From a virus: a DNA stretch of 40,691 nucleotides. The position numbers and the translations under genes were made by a program. Each line of letters begins with the position of its first letter. Positions within the stretch are counted from its first letter, which is position 1. The stretch covers positions 1-40,691 of IMG/VR virus record IMGVR_UViG_3300042507_005616; one strand, written 5' to 3'. Positions 1 through 6,808 of the stretch are shown in pieces. The notes below the pieces were generated by a model. It was not told the origin of the DNA. It saw only the letters and a program-made list of their open reading frames with translations, and ran no database searches.

Positions 1-38
1 GTGGTGCTGGCGGGGGCGGTGGTAATTGCATCTGTCAT
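1..38 (-). CDS. Scaffolding protein, N-terminal fragment (left contig end)
   Basis: Only the first 12 codons are present (MTDAITTAPAST). They match the start of the complete scaffold gene at 38664-39539, MTDATTTAPAAST, with a few changes. The gene is cut by the contig end, not broken biologically. The start codon lies 22 bases downstream of a GGTTTAGTCAAA motif. The leader is rich in C and A and has no Shine-Dalgarno sequence. Confidence 0.85.
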   Translation of the reverse strand, partial: MTDAITTAPAST

Positions 39-60
39 GGTCGTGTTGGTTGGTTGGTGT

Positions 61-72
61 TTTGACTAAACC
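61..72 (-). promoter_or_regulatory. GGTTTAGTCAAA site 1, before scaffold (left end)
   Basis: Exact 12-mer on the minus strand between the Bbp19-like gene and the scaffold gene, 22 bases before the ATG. Same site as the one at 39565-39576 in the other strain copy. Confidence 0.8.
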
Positions 73-76
73 GCGT

Positions 77-367
77 TTAGCGGAGGACTTCGGTCTTGGG
101 CTGCTCGACGTCGGCATCTCCGACGACGGGCAGGGAAAGTTTGTAATCGATGAAAAGCAGCACCTCGCGCTGGCCATCGCGCACCGCGGCGGCGAGCGGG
201 TCGAACGGACGTCCCAGCGTGCGCTCAAAGGCGGGCCGGTTCATGCGGAAGTAGGCTTTGAGGTTGTCCAAGACGACCCTGCCGTCCTCGCTGGTGAAGC
301 AGCGGTGGTAGGCGTTGTTGATGCGCTGAAGGCTTTTGCTGCGCTCCAGTTCTTTGTCGTTGGTCAT
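77..367 (-). CDS. Bbp19-like head protein (left copy)
   Basis: A 96-residue protein with the pattern INNAYHRCFTSEDGRVVLDNL near the N-terminus, followed by a basic and aromatic helix region. This resembles the Bbp19 family of Bordetella phage BPP-1 and other podophages, small proteins encoded beside the portal gene; the function is unknown. It overlaps the portal stop codon by ATGA, so it is probably translationally coupled to it. It is followed by a GGTTTAGTCAAA motif and the scaffold gene. A second version, slightly diverged, is at 39581-39871. The family name rests on recalled sequence pattern. Confidence 0.75.
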   Translation of the reverse strand: MTNDKELERSKSLQRINNAYHRCFTSEDGRVVLDNLKAYFRMNRPAFERTLGRPFDPLAAAVRDGQREVLLFIDYKLSLPVVGDADVEQPKTEVLR

Positions 368-2055
368 GTGCCGGAGGCTTGGTTCATCAGACGCCCAAGG
401 GCGCTGTCCTGCTTGACGCTACCGGCCTTGCCCGCGGCCTCGGCCATCGTGAGCATTTCCTGCTGCTGCTGCATTTTCATTTGCGCCTCGGCGCGTGCGG
501 CGCGGGCCTGCTCGACCTCGTCCTCCTCGGCCAGCCAGTCGGCAGGCAGTCCGTCGTTGCGGGCCGTCTCGCGGGAGATGACGTCCCAGCGGAAGTTGTC
601 GAGCACTTCCGGTCGCACTTGCGCGAGAATCGCGTTGCGTTCCAGCGTCCTTGCCAAAGACAGGTTCTGCATGGCGCGGATGGCCAAGGCCACCTTGGAC
701 ACATAGCTGACCTCCGGCTCCGGAATGATGGGCTGGCCCATCTCGTCCATGAGGATGGCGTCGGGCGGCGGGGGCGGGAAATGCCCGTTGCGGATCAAGA
801 TGCCGAAAACTCCGCGGAGCATGGGCGAGAGCAGTTCGGTCGTCTTGCGGGTGAAGCTGGGCGAAAACTGCACCAGCTTTTCACTGGCCCGCTCGGCCAC
901 CTCGGTCGCGGTCATGTTGGCCCGCTCCAAGGACGCGAACATGCGGAACATGTCCACATGCATCGCGGTGTTGATCGCCTCGGTCTTGCGGTTCTCGCGC
1001 TCCAGCCCGATCTGGTAGTCGCCGCCCTGCGCCCATTCCTGCGGAAGCGCGTTGGGTTGCGTCGGGTCGTAATAGGTGACGCCCCCCGATCTCAAATCGA
1101 CTTCCCCTTCGTGCGTAGCGGGCATGAGGAGACGAGGGAAGGCTTTGATTTCCGCGAGGGCGTCGAGTTGCTTGGAAAGGAAATTCAACTGGCGGCACTC
1201 CGGCAAGGCCATCCACGCGGGACTTACTCCGTAGACGCCCTGCTGGCTTTTAACGTGGCGACCGGCAAAGAAGGGCTTCTCGTCGTAGCCGGAGTTGCGG
1301 CAGACATGCTTGTTGGTCTGGTCAACGTAGACCGACGCCCAAGGCTTGTTCGGGCCGTCCTCCTTGCCCCGCTCGCGCTCGGCCTCGGTGCGTTTGTAGA
1401 CCGCATGAACAAACTTGTATTTGACTGTGCCGCCCTTGCCGCTCTTGCGGATCTGCTCCAGCTTCTTCTTCATGTCCGGAGCAAGGCTGTCCTCCCCGAA
1501 CTTCTCCGCGGCTTGCAGGATGGTCAGTTCCAGTTCGCGGAAGACGGTGTTGATCAGACCCTCGTCGTCCTCGGCCAAGGAATAGGTGCCAATGTCGAAC
1601 TTGGTGAAATTGAGCGGGTGCGCTACGCCCTTCTCCACAAACATGCAGTAGGTGCCGAAGACGCTGTCGTCGTAGTAGAGTTCATGCAGTTCGGTGTAGA
1701 CGTTGCTGGTGGCGAGGAGCAACTGGGTGGCCTCCGAACAGCGGGAATACCATTGCTTGGCCTTGTCGCTCGTCACGCCCTTGGGCGGCTCGTAGACGAA
1801 CCAGCGCGAGTCGGCGGGCGTGATGTAGGCCAGTTGCCCGTTGGCCAGCGTGGCCGCGGCCTGCACGCCGGAGGTGTCGAAGAGGACGTCGTGGCGCGAG
1901 CTATCCGGCACGCTGCGCTTGCTGCTGATCTCGGCTTTCCTTGGCAGGAAATATTCGGCCAACTCCTGCCAATGCGTGTCCCACGGCGCGCGCTCCGCGG
2001 CGAGGTCTTGGTTCCTCGCCAGCACCCAGTCAGCAAGTTGGACAGAGTCTTTCAT
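364..2055 (-). CDS. Portal protein, T7-like head-tail connector
   Basis: A 563-residue protein. The N-terminus RAPWDTHWQELAEYFLPR is typical of the podovirus head-to-tail connecting protein family (T7 gp8-like), which forms the dodecameric ring at one capsid vertex through which DNA is packaged and to which the tail binds. Further typical segments are WYSRCSEATQLLLATSNVYTEL and the C-terminal region rich in Q and A. The length is normal for the family. It starts with ATG directly after the stop codon of a 27-codon ORF and ends with an ATGA overlap with the Bbp19-like gene. The C-terminal 274 codons recur at the right contig end with a few percent divergence. Confidence 0.95.
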   Translation of the reverse strand: MKDSVQLADWVLARNQDLAAERAPWDTHWQELAEYFLPRKAEISSKRSVPDSSRHDVLFDTSGVQAAATLANGQLAYITPADSRWFVYEPPKGVTSDKAKQWYSRCSEATQLLLATSNVYTELHELYYDDSVFGTYCMFVEKGVAHPLNFTKFDIGTYSLAEDDEGLINTVFRELELTILQAAEKFGEDSLAPDMKKKLEQIRKSGKGGTVKYKFVHAVYKRTEAERERGKEDGPNKPWASVYVDQTNKHVCRNSGYDEKPFFAGRHVKSQQGVYGVSPAWMALPECRQLNFLSKQLDALAEIKAFPRLLMPATHEGEVDLRSGGVTYYDPTQPNALPQEWAQGGDYQIGLERENRKTEAINTAMHVDMFRMFASLERANMTATEVAERASEKLVQFSPSFTRKTTELLSPMLRGVFGILIRNGHFPPPPPDAILMDEMGQPIIPEPEVSYVSKVALAIRAMQNLSLARTLERNAILAQVRPEVLDNFRWDVISRETARNDGLPADWLAEEDEVEQARAARAEAQMKMQQQQEMLTMAEAAGKAGSVKQDSALGRLMNQASGT

Positions 2056-2139
2056 TTACCACATGTCGGGGTCGTTAGTCGCGGCAATGAGCAGGACGAT
2101 GCCCACCGCAAAGACGGCCAGATGGAAAACGAGTTCCAT
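2056..2139 (-). CDS. 27-residue single-pass membrane peptide
   Basis: A small ORF starting MELVFHLAVFAVGIVLLIAA and ending NDPDMW. It has one predicted transmembrane helix covering most of its length. It sits exactly between the proline-rich protein gene (stop at 2143-2145) and the portal start (2055), with the junction TAA-ATG to the portal gene. The tight spacing on both sides and the coherent hydrophobic composition support it as a real gene. Function unknown; it is too small for database domains. A second peptide of the same length and type lies at 14237-14320. Confidence 0.55.
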   Translation of the reverse strand: MELVFHLAVFAVGIVLLIAATNDPDMW

Positions 2140-2142
2140 CCA

Positions 2143-2460
2143 TTAGCCCAAAAGCGAATTCGGGCCTGCGCCCGTGGCCGGATTGGTGTAGCCGCCGGTT
2201 TCGCCCGCGAGGATCGATTTGCGGTAGCCCTCGCGTTTGCCTGCGGCTTGGCGCTGTTGATCGGCCATTTCGCTGGCACTCATGTTCTGCGCCTCCGGTG
2301 GCGGCGGGGGCGGTGGCGGCGCGGCAGGAACTTCCGGCATCTTGACCGGCGCGGGCATCGCGGGCATGTGCATTTCGGGCATCTTGGGCGGCTTGGGTGA
2401 CCTGCCCCCGAAATGGCACCGGCACGTTAGGTCAATCTTGGACGAGTTGTAGAATCGCAT
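2143..2460 (-). CDS. Proline-rich virion-associated protein with GYxxSIL...SLLG tail
   Basis: A 105-residue ORF. The middle is a Pro/Met-rich stretch with a run of eight prolines, followed by QQRQAAGKREGYRKSILAG and a C-terminus ending SLLG. Small proteins with this layout (proline-rich, then a [KR]xGYxxTIL-like motif, ending TLLG) are common beside the portal gene in podophages. Their role is unknown. The start is uncertain: the ATG at 2460 overlaps the upstream gene by 29 bases, while an ATG at 2379 would give a 78-residue product; neither has a clear ribosome binding site. Reading frame confidence is higher than start confidence. Confidence 0.7.
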   Translation of the reverse strand: MRFYNSSKIDLTCRCHFGGRSPKPPKMPEMHMPAMPAPVKMPEVPAAPPPPPPPPEAQNMSASEMADQQRQAAGKREGYRKSILAGETGGYTNPATGAGPNSLLG

Positions 2461-2821
2461 ATTTTTGGATGAGTTTGCTGGTCGGAAAGAAAGTCAGCGG
2501 ATGGCCACTCCTCTCCCATGCGATGAGCGGAAGGTAAAACGGGATGTGGCGCAATAGTTTTTTGACTAAACCCTGCAAGCCAAGGTCGTCGGCCAAGGCG
2601 AAGGCGTAGACATACCACGCATCGCACGCGATGAGCGGGAACTGGCACCAGACGTCGTTGATCACTTCCTGCGGCGCTTGGCTGCACACGGGACGCGCCA
2701 TCATCACGTACTCCGGCGTCGAAAAAAAGTAGCCGTGCGCGAGGTGCGCCATCATGTCCTGCTCAAAGGTCCGCGGGGAATCCGCGGTGTAAAGCATCTT
2801 GCACTTTTGAATGGGTGTCAT
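2432..2821 (-). CDS. Conserved podophage protein of unknown function
   Basis: A 129-residue protein with TPEYVMMARPV near residue 35 and an aromatic stretch (FPLIACDAWYVYAFALADDL, then HIPFYLPLIAWERSG). No catalytic motif is recognised. It overlaps the terminase stop codon by ATGA, which ties it to the packaging operon. A GGTTTAGTCAAA motif lies inside the coding sequence, read in frame as G-L-V-K. The position between TerL and the proline-rich protein suggests a role in head assembly or packaging, but this is context only. Confidence 0.75.
   Translation of the reverse strand: MTPIQKCKMLYTADSPRTFEQDMMAHLAHGYFFSTPEYVMMARPVCSQAPQEVINDVWCQFPLIACDAWYVYAFALADDLGLQGLVKKLLRHIPFYLPLIAWERSGHPLTFFPTSKLIQKYAILQLVQD
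2561..2572 (-). promoter_or_regulatory. GGTTTAGTCAAA site 2, inside the 129-residue gene
   Basis: Exact 12-mer on the minus strand, coding G-L-V-K in frame, 100 bases before the 105-residue ORF. The 15-mer GTGGCGCAATAGTTT beside it recurs at 20783. Confidence 0.7.
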
Positions 2822-4377
2822 CGTCGCACCACCGTCCTGCGGTTCCAGTCGAGGTCGCGGATTCCGGTCGTCACCACCGTCGGGCGCGGCGTGGCAAAGC
2901 CGGTCTTGAGCATGCCCGCCATCTCGGCCTCGGCAATCATCCGCAAGGCGTCCGCGGCGTGGCTGGCCCAGTTGTGGACTGGCTCGTTGACCACAATGCC
3001 GGTCGCGCTCGACCGCTTGTAGGCGTAATTGGCCAAGGCATCCAACCCACGCTCGCAGGCAGGCAGGCGGAAGCTGAACCGCGGGAACATTTGCAAGCAG
3101 GCATTGATCCCGATCCAGATGTCATGCGTGCGGGGCAGGACGCGCACGTTGGCCAGACCGGCCTCGGTGTAGACTTGGGCGTCGGCCTTGCCAGAGGTTC
3201 GGGTCGCCGCGGCATCGTGGGGCAAGTAATGCGCCCCGTAGGGGTAGCCCTTGGCCTGCATGTGGGCCACGCGCTGGACCGGCGTGAGGTCGAGGTCGAG
3301 GTCGCAGTCGATCACGCGGATCTCGTTGCCTTTGATGATCTGAAAATACCAGACGACCGTATTGACCGGCGAACCCAGATCCCACGCGGTGTGGACGAGT
3401 GTGCTGTTGTCGTATTTGAAGGCGGATATGGCACCGGAGGCGCGGAGCTTGTCCAGTTCCGCGGCGTAGATCGCGCCCTCGACCGGCGACTTGAAACACT
3501 CGTCCAAGGTGGTGGGGAACTCGCGGAAGATGAAGAGGCCAAGTTGGCGCTGTTGCCGGTCGTACCAGAGCCGCTGCTGCGGGCTGAACGTGTGGCCGGT
3601 CGTGCGCTCCATCTCGTCGAGGTAGGTGGCAATGGCCGGTTGGATCGTGGCCACATCGCCCTCGACCACATAAGTCGGATCTTTCCACCAAGGGAAGAAG
3701 ACCACGCGCCAGTCCTTGTCTGTCTTGGCCGCTTCCGGCGTCTCCAGCGCCCCCTTGACAATTTCCCACAGGTGGCCCCCTCGCCCGCCTTTCCAAGTGG
3801 TTTCGACAATGATCCGGCCATGCTCCGCGCTGGGGATCGCGCCGGTCAGAATTTCCTCACTGCGCCGCGGGTCGTCGGCTTGCACTACTCCCCACTCGCT
3901 CAAGTGTAGCCAGTTGTTGGTGCCGCCACGGGCGCGTAGACCAGCAAAGAGCGCACTGGGCGCGTCCTTGTTCTGCGTCAGTTCGATGACGCTTCCGCTG
4001 TCGCGGACAAACTCGTAGCGTTTGCGGATCGGCTCCGGCAGATGTTCGATGGCGACCTTCACAATGGTCGAGAGCTTGCGCTCGGCATCGCTGGCCGTCT
4101 GATCGACAATCGATGCCTGCACGCCCTCGCTGAAAAGAATCTGGTCGGCCAAAAGCAAATCGATGGCGGTGGACATGCCCAGACGCCGCGCCTTGAGGAT
4201 AATCAATCGCTTGCAGCCCTCATTGAAGATCATGTCGTAGACCCGCTGCTGCTCGGCCCGCGGCACAAACGGAACGACCGCGCCGTCGCTGGCGCGTTTG
4301 ATCTTGTAAAGACTGGCAAGCCGCCGGAGCGGGTCGGACAGGTCTTTAAGCAGTTGCTGTTTTGCGGACGATGCCAA
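2818..4377 (-). CDS. Terminase large subunit (TerL)
   Basis: The ATPase and nuclease of the DNA packaging motor. From a TTG start at 4377 the product is 519 residues. Visible motifs are a Walker A-like loop LKARRLGMST (61-70), a Walker B LHLSEW (157-162), a coupling-like VETT (191-194), and acidic nuclease residues at AWDLG (D333), LPHDA (D388) and HAADALRM (D476). The TTG is chosen because GGGAGAAG precedes it by about five bases and because the longer ORF upstream of it is the shadow of terS. It overlaps terS by 32 bases and the next gene by ATGA. Confidence 0.93.
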   Translation of the reverse strand: MASSAKQQLLKDLSDPLRRLASLYKIKRASDGAVVPFVPRAEQQRVYDMIFNEGCKRLIILKARRLGMSTAIDLLLADQILFSEGVQASIVDQTASDAERKLSTIVKVAIEHLPEPIRKRYEFVRDSGSVIELTQNKDAPSALFAGLRARGGTNNWLHLSEWGVVQADDPRRSEEILTGAIPSAEHGRIIVETTWKGGRGGHLWEIVKGALETPEAAKTDKDWRVVFFPWWKDPTYVVEGDVATIQPAIATYLDEMERTTGHTFSPQQRLWYDRQQRQLGLFIFREFPTTLDECFKSPVEGAIYAAELDKLRASGAISAFKYDNSTLVHTAWDLGSPVNTVVWYFQIIKGNEIRVIDCDLDLDLTPVQRVAHMQAKGYPYGAHYLPHDAAATRTSGKADAQVYTEAGLANVRVLPRTHDIWIGINACLQMFPRFSFRLPACERGLDALANYAYKRSSATGIVVNEPVHNWASHAADALRMIAEAEMAGMLKTGFATPRPTVVTTGIRDLDWNRRTVVRR

Positions 4378-4744
4378 GCACTTCTCCCAGTTCGTCAGTG
4401 ACGTCGTGTTTGACCTCCTGCTTCTCGGCCTCGGCCAGACCCAGCAGCTTGACCAGTTCGCGGACGGCTCCGGTCGCGGCGCTGCAATCTTCGCGGGCGT
4501 AGGCTTTGTCGTGAATCTTCTCCAGCTTGTCGGCGGCGCGGGCAATCATGGTTTCCTTCTGCTTCATGCGTGTCTGGCGAGCGATGACGTTGCCGCGTTC
4601 GATGTAGCTTTCCGCGGTGCGGCGACAGACTTTGAACTCCCCGCAAATAGACGCAACAAGTTCAGAGTAGCGGCGACCCTCCAAAATCCAATCGGTCACC
4701 ACGCTCACGCGGTGCTCCATTTCGCTGTCGGAAGTGATTGGCAT
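4346..4744 (-). CDS. Terminase small subunit (TerS)
   Basis: A 132-residue protein encoded directly upstream of TerL. The N-terminal 60 residues look like a helix-turn-helix (YSELVASICGEFKVCRRTAESYIERG), followed by a charged helical region (KETMIARAADKLEKIHDKAYA) that would form the oligomerisation helices. This is the usual layout of TerS proteins, which recognise phage DNA and feed it to TerL. The start at 4744 has no obvious Shine-Dalgarno sequence. A one-mismatch copy of the GGTTTAGTCAAA motif lies 44 bases upstream. Confidence 0.85.
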   Translation of the reverse strand: MPITSDSEMEHRVSVVTDWILEGRRYSELVASICGEFKVCRRTAESYIERGNVIARQTRMKQKETMIARAADKLEKIHDKAYAREDCSAATGAVRELVKLLGLAEAEKQEVKHDVTDELGEVLGIVRKTATA

Positions 4745-4765
4745 GGGTCTTTTTTACTCTGATGG

Positions 4766-5086
4766 TCAAATTAAAACATTGACCGCGTTTTGACTAACCC
4801 GCTCTATCTTATTCGGCTTCGCTTCGCTCGCCTCAACTATGGTTTGTGGAAACGGATAATAAATGTGCGTTGCTCCGTCTTTCGGATGATCCCTAAACAC
4901 TCGGTCATCCAACTCGCACTGCAAATTTTGCAGCGTCTCAAATGCCCGCCTTGCCAGCCTGCCTACGCGAGATGTCTTGCCGTAGGTGTTGGGCAAAGCG
5001 CATGCCGCTTTAATCAGTATTGCTCTGACCTCGCTGATTTGCCGCCCCAGTTCTTGGTGTTCGGCCATTGTTAGTTTTTTTACCAT
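4766..5086 (-). CDS. 106-residue protein of unknown function
   Basis: Starts MVKKLTMAEHQELGRQISEV and continues as a mostly helical, charged protein. No recognised domain. The ATG at 5086 overlaps the stop of the upstream nuclease-like gene by seven bases and has a GAGGGAA box about nine bases upstream. The last codons run through the degenerate GGTTTAGTCAAA-like site at 4789-4800. It is the last gene before terS, so it may belong to the replication or the packaging module. Confidence 0.75.
   Translation of the reverse strand: MVKKLTMAEHQELGRQISEVRAILIKAACALPNTYGKTSRVGRLARRAFETLQNLQCELDDRVFRDHPKDGATHIYYPFPQTIVEASEAKPNKIERVSQNAVNVLI
4789..4800 (-). promoter_or_regulatory. GGTTTAGTCAAA-like site, before terS
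   Basis: One mismatch (GGGTTAGTCAAA), on the minus strand, 44 bases before the terS start and inside the end of the preceding gene. Confidence 0.55.
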
Positions 5087-5514
5087 TCGTATTCCCTCGG
5101 TATTTCCTCTTTGAACTTGTCCGTCGGTATTTCGATGACCGGCTCGTTGTCGGCGCTGGTGCGTCCGGTGGTGCCGGTGCGGTTGACGTAGCCGATCTCG
5201 TAGTGGTCGCCGTTGATCCGGTGGCTGAAGATGCCCTCCTCCCACTCGACGAGCAGGACGGTTGGCAACACTTCGGCAAACTGCTTCGCGTGGATGAACT
5301 TTTGCAGCGACCACATGAAGGTCGGATACTTGTCCTTCGCGTTGTTGCGGTGCCTTGCCTCGACAAAGCAGACCGGCTTCCGGCCCCGCATGAACATGGA
5401 GTCCACGGGGTAAGCCTTGGAGCAAAACGCGGTGCCGAAACCGTGCTTGGCGGCGACGGCTTCGACGATCCGCGCTTCGGTGCGCCGGTCTTGCTGTGTT
5501 TCGTGCAGGATCAA
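5080..5514 (-). CDS. Possible PD-(D/E)XK-type nuclease or small nucleic acid enzyme
   Basis: A 144-residue protein read from TTG at 5514. The start is supported by a strong AAGGAG box eight bases upstream and by the abutting stop codon of the HNH gene. The segment DSMFMRGRKPVCFVEARHR resembles the D...ExK core of restriction-like nucleases, but the lysine is replaced by arginine (E-A-R), so catalysis is uncertain. The surroundings (HNH, RusA, exonuclease) fit a DNA processing role. The domain assignment is inference from a short motif. Confidence 0.6.
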   Translation of the reverse strand: MILHETQQDRRTEARIVEAVAAKHGFGTAFCSKAYPVDSMFMRGRKPVCFVEARHRNNAKDKYPTFMWSLQKFIHAKQFAEVLPTVLLVEWEEGIFSHRINGDHYEIGYVNRTGTTGRTSADNEPVIEIPTDKFKEEIPREYEW

Positions 5515-5988
5515 TTAGTTGACTCCTTGGAATAACAGCGCGGCGCGTTGCTTAACGTGATGCTCGTTGTGGTGCTTTACGCACAGCCAGCGGACATCAA
5601 GCGGACGCGAATAATCGTCGTGGTGCGCTTGAACCTTGGAACAACCGCACACTTCGCAGGGCTGTTTAAAGATTTTCCCATCGCGCACGGCGTTGTTTAA
5701 GCGTCGAACTGCTTTTATCTTTTCTGGGTTGCGCCTTGCCCACTCTTCGGCACTTTTTGAGCCATAGCATTTGACTAAACCGCTACTTCTGCGCCGCTGC
5801 TCTTTCACGCGCTGGCGACCTCGCTCGTTAAGCACCCAAAACGGGTCTTGCATCATGTTTTTGTAACGAGCGGCGGAATCCTGCTTTGTGCATTGCTTGC
5901 ACTTGTTTAGCGTGCCGTCGCGCATGCGCGGATGCGTGTAGAACTCGCGCATTGGCTTTAACTGGCCACATTTGAAGCACGTTTTCAT
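5515..5988 (-). CDS. HNH endonuclease with N-terminal zinc ribbon
   Basis: A 157-residue protein. The N-terminus has a CFKCG...CKQC zinc ribbon (residues about 4-33). The C-terminal half has CEVCG followed by VQAHHDDYSRPLDVRWLCVKHH, an HNH-type nuclease fold with histidine pair and metal-binding cysteines. Such proteins occur as free-standing phage nucleases and near terminase genes, where HNH proteins can assist packaging. The start at 5988 is chosen because the ORF upstream is a shadow of the next gene. A GGTTTAGTCAAA motif lies in frame (S-G-L-V-K). Confidence 0.85.
   Translation of the reverse strand: MKTCFKCGQLKPMREFYTHPRMRDGTLNKCKQCTKQDSAARYKNMMQDPFWVLNERGRQRVKEQRRRSSGLVKCYGSKSAEEWARRNPEKIKAVRRLNNAVRDGKIFKQPCEVCGCSKVQAHHDDYSRPLDVRWLCVKHHNEHHVKQRAALLFQGVN
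5770..5781 (-). promoter_or_regulatory. GGTTTAGTCAAA site 3, inside the HNH gene
   Basis: Exact 12-mer on the minus strand, coding S-G-L-V-K in frame. Confidence 0.7.
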
Positions 5989-5992
5989 TGCA

Positions 5993-6265
5993 TCAGAATG
6001 GGATCGAATCCCCGTCTTCCGCTTCGTCAGTGACCCGCGGTGCCGCCGGTTTCGGCGCGTTATAGTTTCCGCTTTTTTCCTTTGGCACCCACGGCGGCCC
6101 AAACTTCAGCGAGAGGAAGTCCTTCCCGCTTTTGCTCGTTTGCTCCCAGATGCTGATCTCATAGTCGCGGCCTTCGATTTTGACGGGGCCGCTCCACTTT
6201 GGAGCTTTTGGATTATCGCTCTGGCGCGGGAATGCCGCGCCTCGGTTGTCGTCGTTGTATTGCAT
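5993..6265 (-). CDS. Small protein with SSB-type acidic C-terminal tail
   Basis: A 90-residue protein. The core KWSGPVKIEGRDYEISIWEQ continues with a Lys-Ser-Gly-Lys-rich turn and LSLKFG, a beta-rich pattern resembling small DUF736-like phage and plasmid proteins. The last 11 residues, DEAEDGDSIPF, closely match the acidic tip of bacterial single-strand binding protein (E. coli SSB ends DDDIPF), which recruits repair and replication partners. It lies in the replication and recombination module. The leader is CA-rich with no Shine-Dalgarno sequence. Single-strand binding is inferred; no classical OB-fold signature was verified. Confidence 0.75.
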   Translation of the reverse strand: MQYNDDNRGAAFPRQSDNPKAPKWSGPVKIEGRDYEISIWEQTSKSGKDFLSLKFGPPWVPKEKSGNYNAPKPAAPRVTDEAEDGDSIPF

Positions 6266-6468
6266 GGTTGTGTTTGTGTTTTGATATCCAGCGTGCCGTT
6301 GGGCAGTGCTGAAATTTGATCGCTGCGGAAGTGGCAGATCGCACCGTCGCGTTCCATCGCGCAGGTCCAAATGTCGTTGGCCAGTCCACTCTCGCGGCTG
6401 ACGATGATCGCCCATCCGTAGCCGATGGGCGTCTCGACGGGGAACGGGCGTTGCAGTTCCAGCATCAT
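6106..6468 (-). CDS. Phage protein of unknown function with unusual 3' overlap
   Basis: A 120-residue ORF. The first 60 residues (MMLELQRPFPVETPIGYGWA, later ANDIWTCAMERDG and HFRSDQI) match a small phage protein pattern I recognise but cannot name. Homologous patterns normally end soon after the NGTLDI segment. Here the frame stays open for a further 50 or so codons and overlaps the SSB-tailed protein gene by 160 bases, and that part of the product (Ser/Ala/Arg-rich) looks like a shadow translation. The ORF starts inside the ATGA junction of the preceding 44-codon ORF. Confidence 0.6.
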   Translation of the reverse strand: MMLELQRPFPVETPIGYGWAIIVSRESGLANDIWTCAMERDGAICHFRSDQISALPNGTLDIKTQTQPCNTTTTTEARHSRARAIIQKLQSGAAPSKSKAATMRSASGSKRAKAGRTSSR

Positions 6469-6599
6469 CGAAAAAAGTTCCGGCGGGTCGCGGATAGCGC
6501 AATACCGCGGCGACCCCCCACACAATGCTGTTCCACCTTCCCCGAATGAGGTGATGGCCAGATATGAGTTGGCGCAGCCTTGCCGCCGGAAAGTTTCAT
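6465..6599 (-). CDS. 44-residue small protein
   Basis: A short ORF starting MKLSGGKAAPTHIWPSPHSG, rich in basic residues, with no recognised domain. It is supported mainly by its junctions: an ATGA overlap with the 70-residue gene upstream and an ATGA overlap with the gene downstream, as for most gene pairs here. A GGTTTAGTCAAA motif ends 14 bases before its start codon. Function unknown. Confidence 0.45.
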   Translation of the reverse strand: MKLSGGKAAPTHIWPSPHSGKVEQHCVGGRRGIALSATRRNFFR

Positions 6600-6808
6600 G
6601 GTCGTTTCTTTGTTTTGACTAAACCGATACGCCGAAAATGTTGCGGGTTGCGATGAATCCAAGCGATGACCTCGCCGGTATTGTGGACGTCCGCGGCCCA
6701 GACGGCGTTGTCGGAAACGAGCGGGCAGTGTTCGCACAGGATATTCATCACGCTCACCTCGTCGTCTTGCATGCTATAGGCAATGAAGTCTTCAAGACTG
6801 TTGGCCAT
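6596..6808 (-). CDS. 70-residue protein of unknown function
   Basis: Starts MANSLEDFIAYSMQDDEVSV and contains a CEHC pair around residue 25 that could bind metal, although no second pair is present. The C-terminus GLVKTKKRP is encoded by the GGTTTAGTCAAA motif. It overlaps the GIY-YIG gene by 17 bases and the next ORF by ATGA. Part of the replication operon by position; function unknown. Confidence 0.7.
   Translation of the reverse strand: MANSLEDFIAYSMQDDEVSVMNILCEHCPLVSDNAVWAADVHNTGEVIAWIHRNPQHFRRIGLVKTKKRP
6614..6625 (-). promoter_or_regulatory. GGTTTAGTCAAA site 4, end of the 70-residue gene
   Basis: Exact 12-mer on the minus strand, 14 bases before the start of the 44-residue ORF and inside the C-terminal codons of the gene upstream. 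Confidence 0.75.

Larger units (their letters stand above)
1..1187. repeat. Left copy of the overlapping genome end
   Basis: This stretch (start of the scaffold gene, the Bbp19-like gene and the C-terminal half of the portal gene) matches 39499-40691 in order and orientation. In the first 180 aligned bases after the TTTGACTAAACC motif I count about 10 substitutions, and there are small indels near base 11. Both copies keep all reading frames open. The unit length is about 39.5 kb. The best reading is a circular or circularly permuted genome assembled from two strain variants. Confidence 0.9.

Noticed and set aside
2052-2279. 75-codon minus-strand frame across the portal start
   Set aside because: Conflicts with both the proline-rich gene and the 27-residue ORF, which have better junctions and protein-like sequence.
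379-2400. 673-codon open frame on the plus strand opposite the portal gene
   Set aside because: It is the antisense shadow of the portal and neighbouring genes in GC-rich DNA; the product has no protein-like pattern, and the minus-strand portal is clear.
5995-6015. GGGATTCGATCCC, similar to a tRNA T-arm
   Set aside because: It encodes the conserved-looking GDSIPF tail of a gene, and no matching acceptor or other arms were found around it.
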